A DNA stretch of 7,653 nucleotides from JBEKCP01 sp050014815 (GCA_050014815.1 JBEKCP010000286.1:1-7653), one strand, 5' to 3'. Shown: positions 1-7,277, numbered from the stretch's first letter. A program made the numbers and translations. The notes: generated by a model from the letters alone, not told the origin.

Positions 1-50
1 CCATCAAAGTGATCGAGGAAGGTGGTAGCGGCGTAGCAACACAATCTTGA
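1..50 (+). CDS. 3' end of an unidentified upstream gene
   Basis: Of the three forward frames, only the one starting at base 3 stays open past base 30. It reads IKVIEEGGSGVATQS and stops at TGA 48-50; the other two frames stop at bases 10-12 and 26-29. The short charged, then glycine- and serine-rich tail looks like an ordinary protein C-terminus. Fifteen residues are too few to name a family. The gene would run in the same direction as the two large genes and end 134 bases before the DUF4091 start, so it could belong to the same locus. The frame could also be open by chance. Confidence 0.35.
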   Translation, partial: IKVIEEGGSGVATQS

Positions 51-71
51 CCCACTACCCGGGCCCACGCA

Positions 72-100
72 TTGACGAATAAGTTGCCGCTCCATAGACT
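72..100 (+). promoter_or_regulatory. Candidate sigma70-type promoter ahead of the DUF4091 gene
   Basis: TTGACG (72-77) lies 17 bases from TAGACT (95-100). This is five of six matches to the -35 consensus and four of six to the -10 consensus, at the optimal spacing. It sits in the leader between the upstream gene tail and the first large gene and would give an untranslated leader of about 75 to 80 bases. An alternative -35, TTGACC (47-52), overlaps the stop codon of the upstream gene but has no matching -10. Non-proteobacterial promoters can differ, so this is only a candidate. Confidence 0.3.
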
Positions 101-184
101 GGATGGACTGGCGCAGTACCGCCGTCCCGCCGCCGCGCCCTGCCATTTTCCCTGCCCCATCGCCCTAATGTCTGGGATTCCACC

Positions 185-3100
185 ATGCTCAGGACTGTTG
201 CCGTATCTCTAGCGGCCGAACCACGCTTCGAGGGACATCGTGCTTGCGCGTCGGACCGCCGCGGTCTTGGCCGCGGGCGAATTGGCGGCCTGTTGTTGGT
301 CCTGGAACTGATAATCCTGGCATCGGCCTCGCATGCGGCTGTCGGCAATGGGCAGTACTACGAGTGTACCCTCCAGCGGGTTCTTGCCAGCGGCGGCAAT
401 GTCGTCCTCCTGCTTAACGTGGAGGACGGACAAGTCCGTGAACACGCCCTGAAGGTCATCAGCGAACCCTACGCGACGTGCCGGATGAAGGAGCACTCCC
501 TGAAGGTGGATGGGAACCGACTGAGCGGCCCGATGCAGATCCAGGTTGGCCCGGGCATCGAGAAGATCGAATTGGACGTGGCGCTCGACAAGGGTGGAAC
601 CTACCTCGTCGCCTATGGTTGTCCCGACCCGCCTCGGAAGGTCGAGGGGAGTGTGACCATCGAGAGGCAGCCAAGTTCCATGCCCCCAAAGGCCAAGATC
701 TGGTGGCCCCGGAAGGTCGAGGGGAGTGCGGCCGTCGAGGTGCCCCGAGACGCGACAGGCAAACAGTGGGTGGTTTGGCTTCAGCAGGCATTCGGGCCAG
801 AGACGCGACTGGGGCTGGTGTTCGACGTGGACCGCCAAGCCAAGTCGCTGACGGCCGTGCGAGGCATCGCCGCCGGGTATAACCGAGGCACGCATCCGCT
901 GGATACGTCGAAACTCACGTTCGACGGAACGAAGCTGGAGGGAGAGGTCGGCATCACCATCGTGCCGTCCCAAACGAGTAAATGGTTGGCTGCGTGGGTG
1001 CCCGCACACAGGCAACCGATGGATGGCCTTATCAAGTTGAATTCCTCGCTGGACGGCAACGACAAGGCGGGGAGTTACTCCGCGGTGTTCGGCATTGAGA
1101 AGCAGCGCTCGGGCCAGGTCTCCGTCAAGCCGGCGACGCAGTCGCAGCTTCGGGCGATGATCGCACCCGTCCTCTCCCCGCAGACGCCGTGGCGGGTGTG
1201 GCTGGCGACGGGGCCGAGGATCACGAAAGGCCGGAACAACCAGATAGCCGTTGCCCCCAACGCACAGAGCTACGAGGCCGCAACCGCGCAGTTGTCGGCG
1301 CGGCCCCCCGCGGACTGGAGCAGACGCGACTACGACGACAGCCTGTGGGGCCGGTACATGGACGACTTGTTCGAGTTGATCGGCGGGTATGGCGTGACGA
1401 CTGATTGGAGCACATCGAGGGACCCTGCGTTGTTGTGCCTGCGCACGCGGTTTGGCGTGTCGGCCCCGGCACAGGCGGCGGATGTGAAGGTGACCGTGGA
1501 GTATCTCGGGGGCGCGGTAGTCTACGTGAACGGAGTGGAAGTGGGGCGGAGTCACCTGCCGCAGGGCAAACTCGAACCGCACACGCCCGCCGCAGACTAC
1601 CCGGTCGAGACCTACACGCAAGACGACGGGGAAGCCCCCTTGCCGGCTCTAGGTCTTGGCGTCCAACCGGAGGCGAAGTGGTTGCCGCGCTACCAGGCGC
1701 GCGTGCGCACGATGGTCGCATCCGTACCGCCGCAGGTATTGGTACAGGGCGCCAACGTCCTGGCCGTGGAACTGCATCGCGCCCCGGTATCCGGAACAAT
1801 GCCTCCGCAGGGCAGTTGGAGTCATCTGGGGATTCGCGAGGTGAAGGTGACCAGCGCCAATGGCGCGGGACTGGTTGCGTTCGGGGAAGCGTTGAAGGGC
1901 ACGCGGGCCTGGAACGCCCAGGCGGTGGAGCAGATCGCGGAGAACCCCGTCCCGAGGTTCCGCATTGCCGGCGGTTGGTCCGACCAGTCCCGGGAAGTCT
2001 ACCAGCCGCGCGGCAAGCCGCTCACGGGAATCGCGACGGGAAATCCCTTCGATCCGGTCGTGCCGTTAAGGATTCTGTCGCCGCGGAACGGCGTGGGCCA
2101 TGGACAGGTGGTCCTCTCGGATCCCGACGGATTGCGCGGAGTCGGCGCGAGCGTGGCCGATTTCAAGGGGCCGGGCGGAGCGGTCTTGCCGGCCGGTGCA
2201 GTGCGGATACGGTTCGCGGCGCAGGATCCGGGTTTCCATTGGTGCGACGACCTGCTGGAAAAGCCGAACGAAGGAGCCAGGACGATCCCCGTGTGGTTGG
2301 AGGTACAGGCGCCGAAGAACCAGCCCCCGGGCTGGTACGCGTCCACGCTCCTGTTGGAAGCCAACCAAAAGACTTTCCGGACGCCCGTGCAGGTGTTCTT
2401 GACGGGCTTCACCGTCCCCGACGCGAAGGACCTGCGATCGTTGATGGGCGTGATGCACTCGCCGGACGCGGTCGCGGACGCCTATCAGGTGCAACCGTGG
2501 TCGGACGCGCATTTCAAGTTGATGGCCAGGTCGCTGGAGATGGCGGGACAGTTGGGCAACGACGTAATTTACGTGCCCGTCATCGTCGGGACGCACATGG
2601 GGCACAAGGCAGGACTGGTCCGGTGGGTGAAAACGGAGAAAGGGCTGCAACCGGACTTCCGCATCTTCGAGAAGTACCTTGATCTGTATCTGAAGTATTG
2701 CGCGCCGCCCAAGGCGATCATTCTGTACGTCTGGAGTGAAGCCAATGCGGAGGAGGTGGCGGACGTCTACGAAAGCCGGAGAATACCCGCCCGAACGTGG
2801 ACGCCGCGCGAGCGGCCGCGCGTGACGCAATGGGACCCGGCGACCGGAGCCAATACGGATGTCGTTGTCCCGACGTTCCTGCAAGCCGGGGCGGAGGCGT
2901 TCTGGAAGCCGCTGTTCGACGGCGTGCGCGATATCGTGAAGAAGCGCGGCTGGCCGGAACGCGCGATCCTGGTGGGATGCGGCAGCGACATCCGGCCCTC
3001 GCAGAAAACCGGGGAGCTGCTGCGGCAATGGGCGCCCTACGCGCGATGGAACATCTACTCGCACTTCTCCGGAGATCCGGGGCCATCGGCGGCCGGCACA

Positions 3101-3652
3101 ATGATCGCCGTCGGCAACCTCGAAGTGGGATTGAAGGAGTGTCCTGGGGGCGATGAAAACGTATGGCTGAGGAAGCTCGATTTCCTCGACATCCCGCTGC
3201 AACGCGCCATGTACTACGATCAATCGCCGCCGATGGCGTTTCGGACGATTCCGATGTATTCCGGGCGATTGGCGCGGACGGGGCTCGATTTCTGGCCGGA
3301 GAACGTACGTTATCGCCCGCTTATCTGGGGCGTGTATCCCATACGCGTTGCGGGCCGCGGGCCGGACGGACCGTTGCCGACCGTACGCTTGCAGATGATG
3401 CGCGAGGCACTCCAGGACTTCGAGGCGCGGTTGACGGTCCTCGAGGCGATCGCGAAACTGCCGGCGGAAGAACAGAAGGCCCCTCGCGCCGTGTTGAACG
3501 ACCTGCACCGTCGCATGGCAATCGGCGACGGCTATCTGTCGCAAATGGAACTCAACCTCGATTGGCCCGGGTACGTGGCGCAGATGTATCGGGCCGCCGA
3601 GGAACTCACCGGCATCAAGACCGAGGCGAAATGGGAACAGCCGCCGAAGTGA
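185..3652 (+). CDS. Secreted DUF4091 glycoside-hydrolase-like protein with N-terminal beta modules
   Basis: This 1155-residue protein is probably exported. A hydrophobic stretch at about residues 36-49 (GLLLVLELIILASAS) ends in SHA-A, a plausible signal peptidase site near residue 51. The 35-residue region before it is unusually long. No better in-frame start was found, and the Shine-Dalgarno sequence is weak. Residues about 55-315 hold two related beta modules, with LKVDGNRLSG at 106-115 and LTFDGTKLEG at 244-253. Residues about 375-610 look like a galactose-binding-like sandwich with YDDSLW at 383-388, YLGGAVVYVNGVEVG at 440-454 and a later NVLAVELHRAP. From about 740 (GFTVPDAKDLRSLMG) the chain resembles the barrel and DUF4091 C-terminus of planctomycete and verrucomicrobial glycoside-hydrolase-like proteins. 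REALQDFEAR at 1073-1082 fits the conserved end motif of that family. E852 in ILYVWSEAN is a possible active-site acid. The substrate is unknown; a rhamnose-containing glycan is inferred from the adjacent GH78 gene. It could be a binding protein rather than an enzyme. Confidence 0.88.
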   Translation: MLRTVAVSLAAEPRFEGHRACASDRRGLGRGRIGGLLLVLELIILASASHAAVGNGQYYECTLQRVLASGGNVVLLLNVEDGQVREHALKVISEPYATCRMKEHSLKVDGNRLSGPMQIQVGPGIEKIELDVALDKGGTYLVAYGCPDPPRKVEGSVTIERQPSSMPPKAKIWWPRKVEGSAAVEVPRDATGKQWVVWLQQAFGPETRLGLVFDVDRQAKSLTAVRGIAAGYNRGTHPLDTSKLTFDGTKLEGEVGITIVPSQTSKWLAAWVPAHRQPMDGLIKLNSSLDGNDKAGSYSAVFGIEKQRSGQVSVKPATQSQLRAMIAPVLSPQTPWRVWLATGPRITKGRNNQIAVAPNAQSYEAATAQLSARPPADWSRRDYDDSLWGRYMDDLFELIGGYGVTTDWSTSRDPALLCLRTRFGVSAPAQAADVKVTVEYLGGAVVYVNGVEVGRSHLPQGKLEPHTPAADYPVETYTQDDGEAPLPALGLGVQPEAKWLPRYQARVRTMVASVPPQVLVQGANVLAVELHRAPVSGTMPPQGSWSHLGIREVKVTSANGAGLVAFGEALKGTRAWNAQAVEQIAENPVPRFRIAGGWSDQSREVYQPRGKPLTGIATGNPFDPVVPLRILSPRNGVGHGQVVLSDPDGLRGVGASVADFKGPGGAVLPAGAVRIRFAAQDPGFHWCDDLLEKPNEGARTIPVWLEVQAPKNQPPGWYASTLLLEANQKTFRTPVQVFLTGFTVPDAKDLRSLMGVMHSPDAVADAYQVQPWSDAHFKLMARSLEMAGQLGNDVIYVPVIVGTHMGHKAGLVRWVKTEKGLQPDFRIFEKYLDLYLKYCAPPKAIILYVWSEANAEEVADVYESRRIPARTWTPRERPRVTQWDPATGANTDVVVPTFLQAGAEAFWKPLFDGVRDIVKKRGWPERAILVGCGSDIRPSQKTGELLRQWAPYARWNIYSHFSGDPGPSAAGTMIAVGNLEVGLKECPGGDENVWLRKLDFLDIPLQRAMYYDQSPPMAFRTIPMYSGRLARTGLDFWPENVRYRPLIWGVYPIRVAGRGPDGPLPTVRLQMMREALQDFEARLTVLEAIAKLPAEEQKAPRAVLNDLHRRMAIGDGYLSQMELNLDWPGYVAQMYRAAEELTGIKTEAKWEQPPK
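635..728 (+). repeat. Perfect 19-base direct repeat inside the DUF4091 gene
   Basis: CGGAAGGTCGAGGGGAGTG occurs at 635-653 and again at 710-728, exactly 75 bases (25 codons) apart and in the same frame. Both copies encode RKVEGS and both follow a proline codon (CCT or CCC). The match stops abruptly on the 3' side, where the protein reads VTIE in one copy and AAVE in the other. The first copy forms the last strand of the first beta module; the second lies in the linker before the next module. Identity at every codon third position suggests a recent local duplication or gene conversion rather than protein-level conservation. Confidence 0.85.
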
Positions 3653-3713
3653 TTCGGCAAAACCAACAGGAAAATCGCAGACAATCAGGCCCCTTTTCTG
3701 GCCCCACCAGGTT

Positions 3714-3776
3714 GAGGAATAAGTGTTGAACAACCAACCGGGGAACGTCGTGAACCACAACAGCGAGGGGAACATG
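3714..3776 (+). promoter_or_regulatory. Two competing ribosome binding sites for the rhamnosidase gene
   Basis: Two in-frame starts each have a good Shine-Dalgarno sequence. GAGG at 3714-3717 is 5 bases ahead of GTG 3723. GAGGGG at 3765-3770, whose first four bases form GAGG, is placed equally well ahead of ATG 3774. I chose ATG 3774 because it is the stronger codon and leaves a compact 17-residue basic region before the signal-peptide core. Starting at GTG would add 17 polar residues (LNNQPGNVVNHNSEGN-type), which is long for a signal peptide. A third in-frame codon, GTG 3750, has a weaker upstream purine run. Confidence 0.45.
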
Positions 3777-6700
3777 CAAGTACGGACAAGGCGCGTGATT
3801 GAGGAAGCGTTGATCGTACGCCACTGGATCGCCGGCGGTCTGGCGGCGGTGATCGTCTTGATATCGATTGCGGCCGTGCCGGCGCGTGGCGCGGACGGGG
3901 GACTGGCGGCGCCCGAAGGGTTGCGGTTCGACAACCAGGTTGAACCGTTGGGCATGGCCATCCGGCAGGCGCGATTCTCCTGGTTGGTGAAGGACGCGCG
4001 GCGCGGCGCCGTGCAATCGGCGTATCGCATTCTCGTTTCGACGGATTCGAGCGTTGGCGAAACGGGGCCGAATCTTGTTTGGGACAGCGGCATAGTAGCC
4101 AGTGATCGCTCGATCCAGGTTCCTTACGGCGGGCCGGCCCTGAAGTCCCGGCAGCGTTACTTCTGGAAAGTCCAGACCTTCGACGCCGCTGGCGCCCCTT
4201 CGCCCTGGTCGGCCCCATCCTGGTGGGAAATGTCCCCCGGCCCCGATGAACCATGGAAATCCGCTTGGATCACCATGTCGCGCGTCCCACCGGCCTTCGT
4301 ACCCGACCCCGATGTGTTCAACATCTCCCGCGCCGTCATGTTCCGCGCCGCCACGGCCCAAGGCACCTGGCGCCAACAGTTCATCCTCCCGCATGAAGGC
4401 CAGGTCGCCAAGGCGACGCTCCACGTCGCCGCCACCGCGCCCTACGTCGTCTACCTCGACGGGAAGAAGGCGGCCGCTGGCGATCCAACCGGCGCCGACG
4501 CGAAGACGCTCACCATTCGCCAGCACGACATCGCATCGTTGCTGCGCAACAGTCTCAACACCGTCGCCTTGGCCCTGGCAGACTCGGCCGGCAATCAACC
4601 GCGCATGATCGTCGCCGCCGCCGAGATTCGCATGGCCGACGGCAGCGGCCTGAACCTCGAAGCCGACGGCGAGTGGCGATTCAACCCCACCCCCGAGAAA
4701 GACTGGGAGCAGCCGGCATTCAACGACTCCCAATGGCAGTTGGCGCCCACATCCGGCGGAATCAGTTCAAAAGACGCCCCCAAACCCCTGGTGCGCTCGC
4801 AGCGCACGCGCCGCCCGATTCATCTGCGCAAGGAATTCGACCTCCCCTCCAAGCCCAAACGCGCCCGCGTGTACGTCAGCGCTATCGGTGCCTGCGAGCT
4901 GACCATCAACGGCAAACCAGCCTCCGACGATGTCTTTGCCCCCAATCGCGAGGCTGATCGCTACGTCACTTACGACGTGGCCGATCTACTCGTGCCCGGA
5001 CGCAACTCCATCGGCGCGACCGCCGCTGGCGGATGGGCCGCCGGCCAAGACTCCGGATGGGGATCATGGCCGCGGTTCTTCTTGCAGTTCGAGGCCGACA
5101 CCGGCGACAAGTCGCTGGTCATCGTCACCGACGAAACATGGAAAGTCCATCCCGCGCCGATCCTCGACGCCGCAAACTTCAGCGGCGAAAAATACGACGC
5201 GCGGCTCGAACAGGCCGGCTGGGACCAAGTGGGCTTCGACGACCGATCCTGGGCACCCGCCGCCATCGGCTCCGCGCGCGGCAAGAAATTCCTCCCGGCC
5301 AATGTCCCCCCCATGCGCTGCACCGAGCAGACGGCACCCGTCAAGGTCGAGAAACTTGCCGACGGCGTCTTCCGCTTCGATTTCGGCCAGAACGCGGCCG
5401 GCGTTTGCACGCTCGACCTCCGCAACGCCGAACCCGGCCGCCGCATCACCCTCACCTTCGGCGAGACGCCCGCCTGCGATGGCAGCGGCGCCGAGAATAC
5501 CGACGTCTACATCTGCAAAGGCGGCCCGCGCGAAACCTGGCGCCCGCGCTTCACCTACCGCGGTTTCCGCTACGCCAAGGCCACCAACTATCCCGGCACG
5601 GCCGATGCCAGGAGCCTTGTGCGCCGCGTCATCCACACCGATGTCCGCCCCGTCGGCGGTTTTGCGTGCGCCGATGATCTGGTCAATCGCATCTGGCACA
5701 ACTCCGTGTGGAGTTGGCGCTCGAATATGTACGGCGCCTTCACCGACTGTCCACAGCGCCGCGAACGTTCCCCGTGGAATGGCGATGCGCAGATCAGTTC
5801 GCACGGCTGCGCCTACTCCTTCGACATCAGCACGTTCATGGACAACTTCGTTGCCCGTTACGGTCGCGGTTGTGGTTTCGCCTGGACCGACGTGACCACC
5901 ACCGGCGTCTGGGTCCTGCGCCAGTTCTACGACGACGCCAACGCCGCCGAGCGTCACTACTCGGCCATCAAGGCGATGGTCGACGATCGCACCAAGGCGG
6001 CCGTTGATGGTTTGGCAAAGGGGTTTTCCTTCGGCGACTGGGGCCATCCGCGCGGCCTCAAGTCCGACAAGATGAAGCAAGTGATCGATCAGGGCTACTG
6101 GCTGAGCTCCGCCCAGCACCTCGCCGAGGCCGCGCGAATCACCGGCCGAAAGGAAGATCAGGCCAAGTACGAGGCCCTCGCCGACGCCATCCGCAAGACG
6201 GCACGGGAACGCCTTTTGGACCGCGCCACCGGCGTCATCGGCGACGGCGGCCAGACCTCCCAGGTCATCGCCCTTAAGTTCGGCCTCGTCCCCGAAGATC
6301 TCCGCCAAAAGGCAGTCGCCGTGTTGGTGAAAGACATCGAAGACCGCGGTTGTCACGTCGATGTCGGCTTCGTCGGCATACAGCACATTCTACCCGTCCT
6401 TTCGGACAACGGCCGCCACGACGTGGCGTGGCGGCTGCTCACCCAGGACACCTTTCCGTCGTGGGGCTACATGGTCAAGCAGGGCGCAACGACGCAGTGG
6501 GAATACTGGCCCGGGCGCGGCTCGCAGAACCATCACCAGTTCGGCTGCGTCAACCAGTGGATCATGGAGTATCTCGCCGGCCTCAGTTCTTCCGAGCCTG
6601 GTTTCAAGAAGATCCTCTTTGCCCCCGACCCAATCGGCGGATTGCCCTGGGCGGAGGCGCACCACGACAGTCCGCACGGTCGGGTTGCGATCCGGTGGGA

Positions 6701-6923
6701 ACGGAAGGATGGCGTACTGCGTGTCACCTGTACGGCGCCGGCGAATACCACGGCCACGTTGCTGCTGCCGATCCGCGATACCGAGGCGGTGCGTGAAGGC
6801 GAGACCAGCGCCGCCAAGGCTCCCGGCGTAAAGCTGCTGGGCAAGGTCCAGCACCGGGGGCAGTCGAAGATGGCATTTGAATTTGGCAGCGGGACGTATG
6901 ATTTCGCGGCGCCCATTCCGTGA
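3774..6923 (+). CDS. Secreted alpha-L-rhamnosidase, glycoside hydrolase family 78
   Basis: This inverting glycosidase would release terminal alpha-L-rhamnose from oligosaccharides, polysaccharides or glycosides. Numbering is for the 1049-residue product from ATG 3774. A signal peptide core (WIAGGLAAVIVLISIAAVPA) ends near residues 37-40. Residues about 46-155 form the Fn3-like GH78 N-terminal domain, with WDSG at 103-106 and YFWKVQTFD. A first jelly-roll-like segment spans about 199-330. The usual rhamnosidase N domain follows at about 349-450, with TINGK at 377-381 and GGW at 419-421. The next beta domain carries FRFDFGQN at 533-540. The (alpha/alpha)6 catalytic domain begins near 615. DCPQRRERSPWNGD at 658-671 carries D658, the likely general acid E664, and D671. 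The likely general base is E910 in TTQWEYW, followed by NHHQFG at 919-924 and a C-terminal beta domain. It lies directly downstream of the DUF4091 gene in the same direction, probably in one operon. GTG 3723 is an alternative start (1066 residues). Codon style changes inside the gene; see findings. Confidence 0.95.
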   Translation: MQVRTRRVIEEALIVRHWIAGGLAAVIVLISIAAVPARGADGGLAAPEGLRFDNQVEPLGMAIRQARFSWLVKDARRGAVQSAYRILVSTDSSVGETGPNLVWDSGIVASDRSIQVPYGGPALKSRQRYFWKVQTFDAAGAPSPWSAPSWWEMSPGPDEPWKSAWITMSRVPPAFVPDPDVFNISRAVMFRAATAQGTWRQQFILPHEGQVAKATLHVAATAPYVVYLDGKKAAAGDPTGADAKTLTIRQHDIASLLRNSLNTVALALADSAGNQPRMIVAAAEIRMADGSGLNLEADGEWRFNPTPEKDWEQPAFNDSQWQLAPTSGGISSKDAPKPLVRSQRTRRPIHLRKEFDLPSKPKRARVYVSAIGACELTINGKPASDDVFAPNREADRYVTYDVADLLVPGRNSIGATAAGGWAAGQDSGWGSWPRFFLQFEADTGDKSLVIVTDETWKVHPAPILDAANFSGEKYDARLEQAGWDQVGFDDRSWAPAAIGSARGKKFLPANVPPMRCTEQTAPVKVEKLADGVFRFDFGQNAAGVCTLDLRNAEPGRRITLTFGETPACDGSGAENTDVYICKGGPRETWRPRFTYRGFRYAKATNYPGTADARSLVRRVIHTDVRPVGGFACADDLVNRIWHNSVWSWRSNMYGAFTDCPQRRERSPWNGDAQISSHGCAYSFDISTFMDNFVARYGRGCGFAWTDVTTTGVWVLRQFYDDANAAERHYSAIKAMVDDRTKAAVDGLAKGFSFGDWGHPRGLKSDKMKQVIDQGYWLSSAQHLAEAARITGRKEDQAKYEALADAIRKTARERLLDRATGVIGDGGQTSQVIALKFGLVPEDLRQKAVAVLVKDIEDRGCHVDVGFVGIQHILPVLSDNGRHDVAWRLLTQDTFPSWGYMVKQGATTQWEYWPGRGSQNHHQFGCVNQWIMEYLAGLSSSEPGFKKILFAPDPIGGLPWAEAHHDSPHGRVAIRWERKDGVLRVTCTAPANTTATLLLPIRDTEAVREGETSAAKAPGVKLLGKVQHRGQSKMAFEFGSGTYDFAAPIP

Positions 6924-6946
6924 TCGGGGGCGACACCAACCATCAC

Positions 6947-6962
6947 CGCGGCCAAAGCCGCG
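6947..6962 (+). other. Small GC hairpin next to a Shine-Dalgarno sequence
   Basis: CGCGGC (6947-6952) and GCCGCG (6957-6962) are perfect inverted repeats around a 4-base loop, CAAA. The 3' arm shares its last base with GAGGAGG (6962-6968), the ribosome binding site of the broken gene start at 6974. It lies 23 bases after the rhamnosidase stop codon. No T-run follows, so it is not a standard intrinsic terminator. It could stabilise the 3' end of the upstream transcript or affect access to the binding site. In GC-rich DNA it may also be chance. Confidence 0.35.
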
Positions 6963-6973
6963 AGGAGGACAAC

Positions 6974-7102
6974 ATGCGGACATGGACAATGTGAATGACC
7001 TTGGGGTCGTTGCTTGCACTGAATCTGGCGCTGGTTGTCCACGCACCCGGCCATTGCGAACCGCCGCCCGTGCGCTTTAATCTGGGGTGCGAAAACAAAT
7101 AG
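6974..7102 (+). pseudogene. Broken 5' end of a secreted-protein gene
   Basis: GAGGAGG (6962-6968) lies 5 bases before ATG 6974, which is ideal spacing. The frame reads MRTWTM, meets TGA at 6992-6994, restarts at once with ATG 6995 and continues MTLGSLLALNLALVVHA before PGHCEPPPVRFNLGCENK and TAG 7100-7102. The hydrophobic run followed by HA and a small polar region is a textbook Sec signal peptide. The frame therefore looks like the start of an exported protein damaged by one nonsense change and then cut off. The second stop lies 4 bases before the REP-like palindrome, so the missing body may have been replaced when that element or a deletion arrived. A functional 35-residue peptide from ATG 6995 is possible but lacks its own binding site. 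The parent family cannot be recognised from so few residues. Confidence 0.45.
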
Positions 7103-7106
7103 TCGT

Positions 7107-7132
7107 AACCGTTCACGGGGACTGTCCCGGTT
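7107..7132. repeat. REP-like palindromic element
   Basis: AACCG (7107-7111) and CGGTT (7128-7132) are inverted repeats. They enclose GGGAC-T-GTCCC (7118-7128), which is itself a perfect odd palindrome. The result is a bulged hairpin: an outer 5-bp stem, a one-sided bulge (7112-7118), then GGAC/GTCC. Short GGGGAC-TGTCCC palindromes of this kind recur as dispersed intergenic elements in many planctomycete and related genomes, some near REP-associated tyrosine transposases. I make that link from memory, not from a search. No transposase is in the window. The element begins just after the broken gene fragment ends, consistent with insertion there. Its full extent is unknown and may reach about 7150. 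Confidence 0.4.
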
Positions 7133-7277
7133 TTCGCGGCGGAGGCGACCCAACCATGAAAACAGGCTTAGTTCAAGCACCGTATTTTGGGAACGACGGC
7201 AGTCCTCTAACCTGCGTCGGTCACCCCAACCTCCGCGCGCAAGCAGTCGCGATGTCAGACTGTGGAGAGGTCGGCGA

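Noticed and set aside
209..1621. A 470-codon open frame on the - strand
   Set aside because: It mirrors the DUF4091 gene, and its product is a low-complexity Arg/His/Leu-rich chain without recognisable motifs. The sense strand encodes a coherent protein over the same bases.
1405..2682. A 425-codon open frame on the + strand inside the DUF4091 gene
   Set aside because: It is a shifted-frame reading with Arg/Gly-rich composition. The primary frame continues through this stretch with family-like motifs.
3698..3710. CTGG-CCCCA-CCAG stem in the gap between the two large genes
   Set aside because: The stem is only 4 bp and no T-run follows, so it does not support a terminator that would split the operon.
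2066..4093. A 675-codon open frame on the - strand
   Set aside because: It lies opposite the DUF4091 gene and the start of the rhamnosidase gene and crosses the gap between them. Its product is rich in Arg, Pro and His with no domain or export signal, as expected for antisense reading of GC-rich codons.
5064..6386. A 440-codon open frame on the - strand
   Set aside because: It is antisense to the rhamnosidase catalytic region, whose motifs are intact. The product is Gly/Ala/Asp-rich and unlike any family I know.
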